The notes beneath the pieces are model-generated. The model was not told the DNA's origin and did no database searches. It saw nothing but the letters and a program-made list of their open reading frames with translations. Positions 1-6,904 of a stretch of 12,790 nucleotides of DNA are shown here, piece by piece. Each line of letters opens with the position of its first letter. Positions within the stretch are counted from its first letter, which is position 1. The stretch comes from JAQCEJ01 sp040881995 (GTDB taxonomy: Bacteria; Planctomycetota; Planctomycetia; Planctomycetales; Planctomycetaceae): contig JBBECD010000220.1 in the NCBI GenBank assembly GCA_040881995.1, positions 1-12,790 on the forward strand, given 5' to 3'. The translations under genes were made by a program, and so were the position numbers.

Positions 1-192
1 GCGATCGACGCCGAGAACGAACTGGGGGACAGCCGGATCGGCAAGCTCTGGTTGCGGCGACTGTCGGACCGCGTAGTGGTTGCCAATTTCGACCGAGGCT
101 GGGACGTCGAGCCCGAAACGGATGAGGCGAAGGGCCTGGTGGATTTCTTGTGCGCGGGTTTGGCGGACGCCGCCTGTGGATTGGCCGAATAA
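1..192 (+). CDS. C-terminal tail of an unrecognised protein (5' end outside window)
   Basis: An open frame runs from the first base to a TAA at 190-192 and gives 63 residues with no stop. It is rich in Asp/Glu and Leu, with a hydrophobic run in the last third and the ending CGLAE. I do not recognise a family and no catalytic motif is visible. Codon use is GC-rich like the core of the element. It points the same way as the two following genes, but a strong hairpin 6 bases after the stop suggests that its transcript ends there. The function is unknown; only the last part of the protein can be seen. Confidence 0.6.
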   Translation, partial: AIDAENELGDSRIGKLWLRRLSDRVVVANFDRGWDVEPETDEAKGLVDFLCAGLADAACGLAE

Positions 193-198
193 GCCGAA

Positions 199-217
199 AC
201 GGGGAACGGTTCCCCGT
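199..217 (+). terminator. Hairpin just downstream of the first gene, possible terminator
   Basis: ACGGGGAA at 199-206 and TTCCCCGT at 210-217 are perfect inverted repeats of 8 bp around a CGG loop, 6 bases after the stop at 192. No T tract follows (the next bases are CGCCCGAC), so a classic intrinsic terminator is not shown. It could be a transcript-end hairpin, an mRNA-stabilising stem or an operator. Confidence 0.4.
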
Positions 218-288
218 CGCCCGACCGTGGTGGGCCGGGCCTGATGATGGCAGCCTCCCCATCGACACATTGGAAAAGGAACACGAAC

Positions 289-699
289 ATGACGACGAAG
301 ACCGCAACCAAGAAGACGACCAAGAAGACCGCGACCACGAAAGCCACGAAAAACACGAACGGGAAGGCTGCGGCACCGAAGAAAGAAAAGATCGAACGCA
401 GGCCGAGCGCCTTGGATTCCGCGGCGCGGGTGCTGGGGGAATCGAAGGAACCGATGACCGCCCTCGAAATGATCGAGGCGATGGCTGCCAAGAAATATTG
501 GACGAGCCCCGGCGGCAAGACGCCGGCTAATACTTTGTACGCCGCGATCCTGCGGGAGCTGCAACTCAAGGGAACGGAGGCCCGGTTCGTCAAAACCGAA
601 CGGGGGAAGTTCGCTCTGGCCGGCACGAAGGCCGTCGCCAAGAAGCCGACCGCCAAGAAGCAGAACGCTGATCAATACCAGCCCACGAACAAGGAGTAA
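289..699 (+). CDS. Lysine-rich HARE-type winged helix-turn-helix protein
   Basis: This 136-residue protein begins with a Lys/Thr/Ala-rich basic tail of about 35 residues. A globular domain (about residues 38-105) follows, resembling the HARE-HTH domain: SALDSAARVLGESKEPMTAL, then helix IEAMAAKKYW, the conserved SPGGKTPANTLYAAI stretch, and ending in RFVKTERGKFAL. The C-terminus is again basic. Family knowledge: HARE-HTH domains are winged-helix DNA-binding modules found in chromatin proteins and in restriction or modification contexts. The basic tail recalls histone H1-like proteins of planctomycetes. The ATG at 289 has AAAAGGA at 274-280; an in-frame ATG at 244 lacks such a site and would add 15 residues unlike the domain. 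It likely binds DNA; specificity is unknown. It is probably co-transcribed with the next gene. Confidence 0.82.
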   Translation: MTTKTATKKTTKKTATTKATKNTNGKAAAPKKEKIERRPSALDSAARVLGESKEPMTALEMIEAMAAKKYWTSPGGKTPANTLYAAILRELQLKGTEARFVKTERGKFALAGTKAVAKKPTAKKQNADQYQPTNKE

Positions 700-704
700 C
701 GACC

Positions 705-884
705 ATGAATAGCAAACAACGAACCGCGGATGCCTTCCGCAACATGGCGCTGCGCCTCGAACGGGCGATCGATGAAGGCTGCAGATCCCACCAGATCGAT
801 GCCGAAGATTTGCGGGAAACGCTCCTCGCGCTGGCGGATGAACTCGACCCGCCGGTGCCGCCAGCGGGTATCGACCCGCCGTAA
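705..884 (+). CDS. Small hypothetical protein, 59 residues
   Basis: The ATG at 705 follows the previous stop by 5 bases. Its AAGGAG site (691-696) lies inside the last codons of the upstream gene, which argues for translational coupling. The product is 59 residues: a charged amphipathic helical region (MNSKQRTADAFRNMALRLER, then an acidic helix containing DAEDLRETLLALADEL) and a Pro-rich tail ending GIDPP. No known domain is recognised. Coding status rests on the ribosome site, the tight spacing and the coherent helical pattern. It may be a partner of the HARE protein, but this is only inferred from linkage. Confidence 0.6.
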   Translation: MNSKQRTADAFRNMALRLERAIDEGCRSHQIDAEDLRETLLALADELDPPVPPAGIDPP

Positions 885-903
885 CGGCCGGGATTCCGCA
901 CCC

Positions 904-936
904 AAACGCCCCGTGTTCGCCACACGCGGGCGTTTT
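904..936 (+). terminator. Rho-independent terminator between convergent operons
   Basis: AAACGCCC (904-911) pairs with GGGCGTTT (928-935), and CGTGT (912-916) pairs with ACACG (922-926). The loop is TCGCC and there is one bulged C at 927. The 3' arm runs into TTTTCTCGTT. It lies 20 bases after the + strand stop at 884 and 21 bases beyond the end of the minus-strand operon at 957, so it can end the + operon. The complementary strand also shows a short T run (GGGCGTTTGGG), so it may work in both directions. Confidence 0.8.
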
Positions 937-956
937 CTCGTTGGTTGGCGAAACGT

Positions 957-1334
957 TCAAGGCTCGGCCTCCCCCGCGACGTGGGCGAACGTGGACGACG
1001 ACGGGGCGAGCCCCGAAAAGTGGGCGTACCGCACCGGAATCCCCAGCTCCCCCGCCTGCGCCACCTCGGCCGACACGCCGATGGATTCTTGCCACCCGCG
1101 GATCGTGAGCACGACCAGTTCGTCGCACCGGGCCAGGTGCGCGCGGTCGTGCAGTTCCCAGAACGACCAGTCCGTCGGGAAGCCGTGTTGCACCAGCGGG
1201 TGGCTGTGGACGATGGGCGAATAGCACGTCAGTCCGGCGTGCAGCAGAATCGCGACCGCGTGGCAGGCCAAGCGGTAACGGGCTTCGCGGACATCGGACG
1301 ACGGATCGGAGTAGGGTGAGGCGAGATAAATCAT
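957..1334 (-). CDS. DUF1937 family protein, nucleoside deoxyribosyltransferase-like
   Basis: This 125-residue protein begins MIYLASPYSD, the hallmark start of DUF1937. It continues with REARYRLACHAVAILLHAG, CYSPIVHSHPL, a Trp-rich WSFWELHDRA segment, CDELVVL and the signature GWQESIGVSAEVAQAGELGI, with Glu90 in the position of the catalytic Glu of the related nucleoside 2-deoxyribosyltransferase fold. By relatedness it should bind a nucleotide or nucleoside; no substrate is established for this family to my knowledge. The start is set by an ATGA overlap with the methyltransferase stop (1331-1334); an in-frame upstream start at 1412 would run deep into that gene. It is the last gene of the operon and adjoins the modification enzyme, so a role in nucleotide handling or base modification is possible but unproven. 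Confidence 0.85.
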   Translation of the reverse strand: MIYLASPYSDPSSDVREARYRLACHAVAILLHAGLTCYSPIVHSHPLVQHGFPTDWSFWELHDRAHLARCDELVVLTIRGWQESIGVSAEVAQAGELGIPVRYAHFSGLAPSSSTFAHVAGEAEP

Positions 1335-2650
1335 GCGGCCACCCCGCTTGCCGAAATCCGTTTGGCCTTGGTCCCCGTGAACTGCTCGTACCTCTGCACG
1401 ATGACGTCGCAATACAGCGGGTCGAGTTCCATCAAAAACGCCTTGCGTCCCGTCTGCTCGGCGGCGATCAGCGTGCTGCCCGAGCCCCCGAACAGATCAA
1501 GCACGTTCTCGCCGACCACCGACGAATACTGCATGGCGCGGACCGCGAGCTCGACCGGCTTCTCGGTGAGGTGCACCATCGATTGCGGATTGACCTTTTT
1601 GACATGCCACAAGTCCGTGGCGTTGTTCGGGCCGTAGAACTTGTGCCCGGCTCCTTCGCGCCAGCCATAGAACGCGATCTCGAAGGCACCCATGAAATCT
1701 TTGCGCGTCAACACAGGATGCTGCTTGTCCCAGATGATCCCTTGCGAGAAGTAGAGACCGTGCTTCTTGAGAAACGGCGGATAATTACCGAGGTTCGCAT
1801 AGCCGCCCCAGCAATAAAACGCACGCCCTGGCACGAGCACACGCGCCATGTTGCCGAACCAGGCATCGAGCAGGTGGTCGAATTCAACATCGGTCACGAA
1901 GTCGTTCATCAACGCTCGATCCTTCGCCCGTAACTTTGTTCCCGTCGGCTTCGCTTTCTCGGGATGCCGCTCCAGATCGAACTTCTGATGGTGCTTGTTC
2001 GGATTCGCAAAGCTGCTGTTGCCGGCCGCAATCGCGTTGTTGGATCGCGGCTCGACCTTCACGTTGTAAGGCGGGTCGGTGTTGACGAGGTGGATGGGCT
2101 GACCGTCGAGCAAGCGATCGAGGTCGCTCGGTTTCGAACTGTCGCCGCACAGCAAGCGGTGGTTGCCAAGGATCCAGAGGTCACCGGGTTGCGTGGTGGC
2201 CGCATCAGGTGGCGCGGGGACATCGTCCGGATCGGTCAACCCTTCCTTGCCATTGGGATTCAGCAACTTGGCGAGTTCGTCTTCGTCGAAGCCGAGCAGC
2301 CCGAGATCGTAATCGCAGTCGCGTAGCTCAGCTAATTCCAACGGCAGCAGATCGAAGTCCCACTCGGCGAGCGAGGCCGTTTGGTTGTCCGCGATGCGGT
2401 AGGCCTTGATCTGCTCCGGCGTGAGATCTTTGGCGACGTGCACCGGCACTTTGTCGAGCCCGAGCTTCTGCGCGGCCTTGAACCGCGTATGCCCGCAGAC
2501 GATGATCACGCCGTCGGTGTCGACCACGATCGGTTGGCGGAAGCCGAACTCCTGGAGCGAACGGGCGACGGCGTCGACGGCGCCGTCGTTCTGGCGCGGA
2601 TTGCGTTCGTACGGCTGGATGCGGGAGAGGGGCCACAACTCGATTTTCAT
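1331..2650 (-). CDS. ParB-like nuclease domain / DNA methyltransferase fusion
   Basis: This 439-residue protein has an N-terminal ParB/sulfiredoxin-like domain (about 1-95) with ERNPRQ near residue 15 and VCGHTRFKAAQKLGL at 51-65. An Asp/Pro-rich linker ends near 150. The methyltransferase domain has DPPY at 192-195, TEKPVEL at 362-368 and the SAM-binding DLFGGSGST at 385-393, followed by AFLMELDPLYCDVIVQRYE. DPPY before the FxGxG motif matches beta-type amino-methyltransferases (N4-cytosine or N6-adenine). This is a standard phage and mobile-element architecture; it modifies DNA, probably to escape restriction. No restriction partner is visible nearby, so it looks like an orphan enzyme. The ATG at 2650 has only a weak site (AAGG at 2661-2658) and sits beside a strong inverted repeat. 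It overlaps the next gene by ATGA. Confidence 0.93.
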   Translation of the reverse strand: MKIELWPLSRIQPYERNPRQNDGAVDAVARSLQEFGFRQPIVVDTDGVIIVCGHTRFKAAQKLGLDKVPVHVAKDLTPEQIKAYRIADNQTASLAEWDFDLLPLELAELRDCDYDLGLLGFDEDELAKLLNPNGKEGLTDPDDVPAPPDAATTQPGDLWILGNHRLLCGDSSKPSDLDRLLDGQPIHLVNTDPPYNVKVEPRSNNAIAAGNSSFANPNKHHQKFDLERHPEKAKPTGTKLRAKDRALMNDFVTDVEFDHLLDAWFGNMARVLVPGRAFYCWGGYANLGNYPPFLKKHGLYFSQGIIWDKQHPVLTRKDFMGAFEIAFYGWREGAGHKFYGPNNATDLWHVKKVNPQSMVHLTEKPVELAVRAMQYSSVVGENVLDLFGGSGSTLIAAEQTGRKAFLMELDPLYCDVIVQRYEQFTGTKAKRISASGVAA

Positions 2651-2651
2651 G

Positions 2652-2689
2652 GGAGTTACCTTGTGTACGTGGATTGTACTGGTAACTCC
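2652..2689 (-). promoter_or_regulatory. Perfect inverted repeat in the methyltransferase leader
   Basis: GGAGTTACC (2652-2660) and GGTAACTCC (2681-2689) form a perfect 9-bp inverted repeat with a 20-base spacer. On the minus strand the 3' arm ends one base before the ATG at 2650, so as RNA it would hold the ribosome-binding region of the methyltransferase in a stem. As DNA it could be an operator. Both readings are inference. Confidence 0.45.
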
Positions 2690-2725
2690 GAGTTGCGGAG
2701 TGCGGCCCCGTCAGGAAGGGCGGTG

Positions 2726-2748
2726 GGCAGGTTTACCAATAACCTGCC
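2726..2748 (-). other. Hairpin-forming inverted repeat downstream of the primase fragment
   Basis: GGCAGGTT (2726-2733) and AACCTGCC (2741-2748) are perfect 8-bp arms with a 7-base loop. The repeat lies 11 bases beyond the end of the primase reading frame and upstream of the methyltransferase. There is no T run on either side, so it is a weak terminator candidate. It would fall near the start of a transcript from the candidate promoter at 2758-2785. Confidence 0.4.
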
Positions 2749-2757
2749 GCTTCGAAT

Positions 2758-2785
2758 ATCATAGCAAAAAATATTTTTGGTTAAA
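2758..2785 (-). promoter_or_regulatory. Candidate promoter for the methyltransferase gene
   Basis: On the minus strand TATGAT (2763-2758, one mismatch to TATAAT) is preceded at 16 bases by TTTAAC (2785-2780, 3 of 6 matches to TTGACA). The spacer is very AT-rich. The row starting 2761 has only 20/60 G+C, against 41/60 in row 3361. The box overlaps the stop of the truncated primase. It could drive the methyltransferase and DUF1937 genes separately from the main operon. Confidence 0.35.
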
Positions 2786-3655
2786 GCTCAATCTTGGGCT
2801 ACAGATGTCTGGACGATTTTTGAGACGATGTCCAACGATTCTGCGACAAACACATACTTTGCGGGCTTCGGTCAGAATGATCAGCTTCGAATGCGAGTTC
2901 CCGTGTTCGCTAAAACTCGGGTCCGATTTGTTCCTTCGTATTAACAATCTGGCAGTGAGGGAGCCACGCTCATTGAATTCATCGCCGGGACGGCCCGAGG
3001 CAGGCGAACCGATGGGAACCTCGGCCGCGGGAGGCACCCACTCGGTGAGCGCACAGGCGGCTTCGATAAGTAGCTCACGCTCGGCCTCGGTCACGACCGG
3101 CAGGTCCACGAATGAGCCCTGCAGGACCAAATAGCCCGGCGTCGGGGCGCACAGGAACAGACCTCGTTCGCCGCGGGTCTCGATCAGGGTGAGCATGACC
3201 ACGTATTCGTCGCCGACTCGCCGCGGCTTGTAGGGCTTACCGTTAATCGTCACCGGGTCGGCGCTCTCGACCAAGACAACGCGCTGCGCCAGTTTGCGAT
3301 TACCGTCGATACTCGTCGCGCAGCGATATACGACGTGCCGGCCATCGGACTGCGAGCGTTCGATCAGCAGACGGTCGATGAGCCCAGGGGCTTCCGCCTC
3401 GACCAACGCCCGCCAAGGCTCGTAGAGTTCGGCTTGGTGGTCGAAGTCGAGCACTTCGAGGTGTCCTGAGATCTTACCGGCGACGATGCACAACGGGGTC
3501 TCGTCGGCGAACCACGCGCCAACCTGACGCTCCGTCGGCAACCGTCTTTCGTACGGCTCCCAAGCCGGGAGATCTGGGCGCTTTTCGGCGAGGATCGCCG
3601 GGAGCACACACAGGCCGGCACGCCGATAATCGAGGGCGGTCTGTTGCGCGCTCAA
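2759..3655 (-). CDS. Bifunctional primase/polymerase N-terminal domain, apparently C-terminally truncated
   Basis: The frame gives 298 residues. Residues 4-205 match the prim-pol N-terminal domain (PF09250 type): ALDYRRAGLCVLPA with a Lys/Pro/Trp segment, metal-binding LDFD at 69-72, SDGRH at 103-107, and VGDEYVVML followed by APTPGYLVLQG. After GDEFNERG (224-231, near base 2963) the expected continuation is lost. The last 67 residues are basic, Ser/Cys-rich and unlike a primase. The underlying DNA turns sharply AT-rich, so foreign or rearranged sequence has probably replaced the rest of the gene, including any helicase part. Family role: making primers on single-stranded DNA for element replication. 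The start is a TTG that overlaps the helicase stop by TTGA, supported by GAGGAGG 7 bases upstream. The fragment may retain the catalytic fold, but activity is uncertain. Confidence 0.8.
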   Translation of the reverse strand: MSAQQTALDYRRAGLCVLPAILAEKRPDLPAWEPYERRLPTERQVGAWFADETPLCIVAGKISGHLEVLDFDHQAELYEPWRALVEAEAPGLIDRLLIERSQSDGRHVVYRCATSIDGNRKLAQRVVLVESADPVTINGKPYKPRRVGDEYVVMLTLIETRGERGLFLCAPTPGYLVLQGSFVDLPVVTEAERELLIEAACALTEWVPPAAEVPIGSPASGRPGDEFNERGSLTARLLIRRNKSDPSFSEHGNSHSKLIILTEARKVCVCRRIVGHRLKNRPDICSPRLSFNQKYFLL

Positions 3656-5316
3656 AATGGAACCTCCTCGGAATTAAAGAGTGTCGGCGGGATCGCGATT
3701 TCAACCACAGCGAGCGGAGGCAACCGGTAGGCGATGATGCGGTCGTACTTTTCGCCCGTGATGCTGCGGACGGCGATGGTTTCCGGGAGGGCCAGCGCGC
3801 CCGCCTCCGCGAGTTCGACGGCTCGTTCCGCCGTCTCGGGGACCGGATCGGGGGAACGATCCAGCCACCATTGCTCGGCGTTCCGCCGGGCATAACCGCC
3901 ATGCTCGAAACAGATATATTCGCTCTGCCAATGGGCCAGCCCCAGGCGGTATGTGACGCGCATCGATTGCGGCGAGCCGGGAGGCGCATCGCGCTTGGTG
4001 TGCACCGCATACGTGACGTCGCGGACTTCGTACTCGTTGTCGCTGATCTCGCCGGACAATATGCCCGCCGCGGTGGCCTCGGCCTCATGTTTCCTGCGGT
4101 CCGGTGGCGGGAATTCGTAGCGGCACTCGGGGCAGATCCCGTACCCGACGGCGATCAGCGCATGACACTTCGGGCACAGCTTGGCCGGCGGTGAACGGTC
4201 GCCGCTTTCACGATTGCGGGTCACCACCTGGATCTGGTCGACCGGCCCGTGCCGCAAGACATTGCCGCCGAAGTCGAGAATTAAACAATTCCGTTTGCCG
4301 GGATGCAGACGGAAGCCCCTCCCGCAGCACTGATAATAAAGTCCCGGCGACATGGTGGGCCGCAGCAGCGCCACACAGTCGATGTGCGGGGCGTCGAAGC
4401 CGGTGGTCAACACGTTGACGTTGGCGAGATAACGAAGATCGCCGCTGAGGAAAGCGCCCAAAATCTCGTCTCGCTGTTTCGCCGGCGTGTCGCCGGTCAC
4501 GAACCCGCAGTCGATCTGGTGTTCGTCGGCCAGCACCTGGCAGATATGCCGGCCGTGGTGCACCCCGCTGGCGAAGATCAACGTCGCCCGGCGGTCGCGC
4601 GTGTATTCGACGATCTCCCGGCAGGCCGACAACACTCGCTCGTCGTCGTCCATCAGCTCTTCGACGTCGCCCGCCACGAATTCACCGCCGCGGACATGGA
4701 GCGTAGATGTGTCGCATGTCGCCGTGCCGCTTTTGGTCACCAGCGGCGAGAGATACCCGTCGACGATCAGCTCTTTGACGCCGATCTCGTAGCAGATATG
4801 GTTGAGCAGGTTTTCCGGCGCACAGATCATCCCGGATTTCAGACGAAACGGCGTGGCGGTGAGACCGACGAGTCGCACGTGCGGGTTCGCCACCCGGGCG
4901 TCCGTGAGAAATTGCCGATAGCGGCCTTCACCATCGGGCGGGAGCATGTGCGCCTCGTCGATCAGAATCAGATTGAACGGCCCGAGGTCGCAAGCCTTAT
5001 TGAACACGGACTGAATGCCGGCGATGATCACGGGGGCGTCGGTGTCGCGCTGCTTCAAGCCCGCCGAATAGATGCCGTAGCGGATGTCGGAGCAGACCTG
5101 CGAGAGTTTATCAGCCGCTTGTTTGAGCAATTCCTGAACGTGGGCGAGCACGAGCACGCGTCCGCCCCAGCGCTGCACAGCGTCACGGCAGATCGTCGCG
5201 ATCACCGGCGTTTTCCCAGAGCCGGTGGGCAAGACCACGCACGGATTGTCGTCGCGGGTGCGCAGATGGTCGTAGACCGACTGCACCGCCGCTTCTTGGT
5301 AGGGACGCAATATCAT
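3652..5316 (-). CDS. SF2 DEAD/DEAH-box helicase with zinc ribbon
   Basis: This 554-residue protein opens with LRPYQEAAVQSVYDHL, a Q-motif-like start typical of the UvrB/Ssl2-type SF2 helicases of phages. It carries Walker A PTGSGKT (30-36), DEAH at 120-123, LTATP (152-156), TTGFDAP (304-310) and the motif VI pattern QCCGRGFR (329-336). A four-Cys zinc ribbon follows (C381, C384, C395, C398), then a C-terminal region of about 150 residues with a Trp-rich segment that may be accessory. It should unwind DNA or remodel branched DNA using ATP during replication or recombination. It overlaps RusA upstream (ATGA) and the primase downstream (TTGA). The combination with RusA and primase-polymerase fits a phage-like replication operon. 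No broken motif is seen. Confidence 0.94.
   Translation of the reverse strand: MILRPYQEAAVQSVYDHLRTRDDNPCVVLPTGSGKTPVIATICRDAVQRWGGRVLVLAHVQELLKQAADKLSQVCSDIRYGIYSAGLKQRDTDAPVIIAGIQSVFNKACDLGPFNLILIDEAHMLPPDGEGRYRQFLTDARVANPHVRLVGLTATPFRLKSGMICAPENLLNHICYEIGVKELIVDGYLSPLVTKSGTATCDTSTLHVRGGEFVAGDVEELMDDDERVLSACREIVEYTRDRRATLIFASGVHHGRHICQVLADEHQIDCGFVTGDTPAKQRDEILGAFLSGDLRYLANVNVLTTGFDAPHIDCVALLRPTMSPGLYYQCCGRGFRLHPGKRNCLILDFGGNVLRHGPVDQIQVVTRNRESGDRSPPAKLCPKCHALIAVGYGICPECRYEFPPPDRRKHEAEATAAGILSGEISDNEYEVRDVTYAVHTKRDAPPGSPQSMRVTYRLGLAHWQSEYICFEHGGYARRNAEQWWLDRSPDPVPETAERAVELAEAGALALPETIAVRSITGEKYDRIIAYRLPPLAVVEIAIPPTLFNSEEVPF
3663..3669 (-). promoter_or_regulatory. Ribosome binding site that fixes a TTG start
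   Basis: On the minus strand GAGGAGG (3669-3663) lies 7 bases before the TTG at 3655-3653. It is inside the 3' end of the helicase gene. It supports the unusual TTG start of the primase-like gene and its coupling to helicase translation. Confidence 0.65.
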
Positions 5317-5669
5317 GGTTGCATCTGTTCGATCGTGACCACGGCCCGACCCGGGGGTTCGATGGCACGTTTATGGAGTGTGAGGGTTTCGATCTGGTGG
5401 TCGTCGTGGAACGCGTGGCCGTGCTCGAGGGCATCGAGCAACGACTTCGAGAGATTGTCGAGGTCGCGGCAGCAGTCGTCGGGAAGATAGACGTCGACCG
5501 TCACCGCCAGTGGCCCATCGAGGGGCCTCACCTGCCGCTCCGACAGCAGATCGCAGACGCTCTGGCGAAATGCTCTGCCGGAGCGGCTGATGAGGGTGCG
5601 GGATCCGACCCGCCGCCAGTAATGGTTGATTGACGGCGGGAAGGGGACTTCCAAGACGTATGTCATCAC
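5313..5669 (-). CDS. rusA: RusA family crossover junction endodeoxyribonuclease
   Basis: The product has 118 residues, close to the usual RusA length of about 120. It shows the RusA start VPFPPSINHYWRR and the acidic catalytic core CRDLDNLSKSLLDAL, with D69 and D71, plus DDHQIETL with D89/D90. These match the three essential Asp residues of E. coli RusA in spacing. It resolves Holliday junctions made by recombination or replication fork regression. Two starts are possible: GTG at 5669, giving the 4-base GTGA overlap common in this operon, or the next codon ATG at 5666, giving a TGATG junction. They differ by one residue. It sits between DUF669 and the helicase. Confidence 0.93.
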   Translation of the reverse strand: MMTYVLEVPFPPSINHYWRRVGSRTLISRSGRAFRQSVCDLLSERQVRPLDGPLAVTVDVYLPDDCCRDLDNLSKSLLDALEHGHAFHDDHQIETLTLHKRAIEPPGRAVVTIEQMQP

Positions 5670-6121
5670 CGCATCCAGGGAGCGCTGGGCGCACCGGCGG
5701 CCGACGTCTCGGGGGGCGGTGGCGACGGTTTCTTGGCATACCCCGAAATCTCATTACCGATCTCGCCGTTGTCGTCTCGCTTCTTGCACTTCACCGTGAT
5801 GAGCAGCGGCAGATCGTGCAAGTCGAGCGAATCTTTGGGCTGCAACACCCCCAGGGCGCGGCAGATCGCCGAGAGTTCGGCTTTGGCCATTTTCACGGCA
5901 TCGGGATTCGGGTTGTCGAGATTGAGCCGCGCCCACAGGAGCCGGTCTTTGTGCGGACCGTCGAGGATCTGAAACTTCAATTCCAAATACTGACCGTTGC
6001 CCGCTTTGGTGGGCTTGAATTCCGATCCCACAATCGCCGCCAGGTAATTTCCGGCAGGGAGTGGGTCGCGACCTGCGGTCGGTTCGACTTGGTTCGCGTC
6101 AAATCCATTGAGATTGGCCAT
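5666..6121 (-). CDS. DUF669 family phage protein, probable single-stranded DNA-binding role
   Basis: This 151-residue protein begins MANLNGFDANQVEPTAGRDP. The core motif set LPAGNYLAAIVGSEFKPTKA, GQYLELKFQILDG, LWARLNLDNPNPDAVKMAKA and LSAICRALGV matches DUF669. The NxxNxxAxxxAxxxLxxIcxAxG pattern is characteristic. The C-terminal tail is Pro/Ala/Ser-rich and probably flexible. DUF669 proteins occur in phage recombination modules next to Sak4-like ATPases, and a single-stranded DNA-binding role has been proposed; here that is inferred from fold-like features and context. The start lies 3 bases after the ATPase stop, with the site CGGAG overlapping the end of that gene. It overlaps RusA at its 3' end. 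Confidence 0.85.
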   Translation of the reverse strand: MANLNGFDANQVEPTAGRDPLPAGNYLAAIVGSEFKPTKAGNGQYLELKFQILDGPHKDRLLWARLNLDNPNPDAVKMAKAELSAICRALGVLQPKDSLDLHDLPLLITVKCKKRDDNGEIGNEISGYAKKPSPPPPETSAAGAPSAPWMR

Positions 6122-6124
6122 CGA

Positions 6125-6904
6125 TTACTCCGTTTCTGTAGGGGCGGACGATTGAGACAGGGCCGACAACAGCGCCGGCCACGAGAGGGGAAGTTCTTCC
6201 GGCAGCGAGTACCGGTTTTTGGCGATGCAGGTGGGGCTGCCGATTGTCCGCAGCACGCGCTCGCCGCCATTTTTGCCGAGAGCGTGAGCGATGCCGCGCG
6301 TGCGATTGAACCCGGCGTCCTCGGTGGCGACGCGGATCTTGCGAGTGGCGAACAGCACGGCGTCGGCCCATTCGGAGACGAGACCGCAGGCGTGTTTGTG
6401 GAGCCGGGGTGAGTAGCGATCGTACGATGTTGACTCGGGATCCTCGAATTTTTCGACCTTGGCGTGCGCCAAACCGATGACGATCATCCGCCGTTCGATC
6501 CGCAGCTGGTTAAGCAGATCCAGAAACGGCCGCCACAGCGAGAGGGCGTGGGTGTAGCCCTTGCTGTAGCCGCCGTCGACTTTTTCGATGGACGAGACGT
6601 TGTACCGCTCGCACAACTCGTCCCAAATGAGGCGTTCAAACCAGTCGAGCGAATCGATGACCACGGTCTGGTACGAGTGCTCTTCGACCCGCAGCGCCGC
6701 CAGCGAGGCCATGACCTCGCTGTATGACTTGGCCAGCGGGAACTTTTCGCAGTCGATTTCGGATAGACCGTCTTCGGTCTGGACGAAAATCGGCTTCGGG
6801 GCCTGTGAAGCGAAGGTACTCTTGCCGATCCCTTCGGTGCCGTACGTGAGTATGCGGGGCGGCAGCGGCAGTTTGCCGCTCTGGATGTGTGAAAGAATAC
6901 TCAT
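6125..6904 (-). CDS. AAA ATPase, RecA/Sak4-like phage recombinase type
   Basis: This 259-residue protein begins MSILSHIQSGKLPLPPRILT. It has Walker A GTEGIGKST at 22-30 and Walker B TVVIDSLDW with Asp84, then the WDELCERYNV segment and a GYSKGYTHAL region typical of the AAA_24 nucleotide-binding family. HKHACGLVSEWADAVLFAT matches the C-terminal core. Sak4-like proteins are single-domain RecA relatives that promote strand annealing or exchange. The start is fixed by an ATGA overlap with the upstream gene and GGAGG at 6919-6915; a longer frame to 7009 runs inside the neighbour and adds an unrelated Pro/Arg-rich stretch. With DUF669 and RusA it makes a compact recombination set. Confidence 0.9.
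   Translation of the reverse strand: MSILSHIQSGKLPLPPRILTYGTEGIGKSTFASQAPKPIFVQTEDGLSEIDCEKFPLAKSYSEVMASLAALRVEEHSYQTVVIDSLDWFERLIWDELCERYNVSSIEKVDGGYSKGYTHALSLWRPFLDLLNQLRIERRMIVIGLAHAKVEKFEDPESTSYDRYSPRLHKHACGLVSEWADAVLFATRKIRVATEDAGFNRTRGIAHALGKNGGERVLRTIGSPTCIAKNRYSLPEELPLSWPALLSALSQSSAPTETE

Noticed and set aside
957..2650. Complete restriction-modification system
   Set aside because: Only a methyltransferase is seen; the neighbour is DUF1937 and no restriction enzyme or specificity subunit is recognisable.
4303..5490. 395-residue open frame on the + strand
   Set aside because: It is antisense to the helicase and RusA genes, whose motifs are intact; the translation is Arg/His/Val-rich with no domain.
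5630..6412. 260-residue + strand frame
   Set aside because: It is antisense to DUF669 and the ATPase, both well supported.
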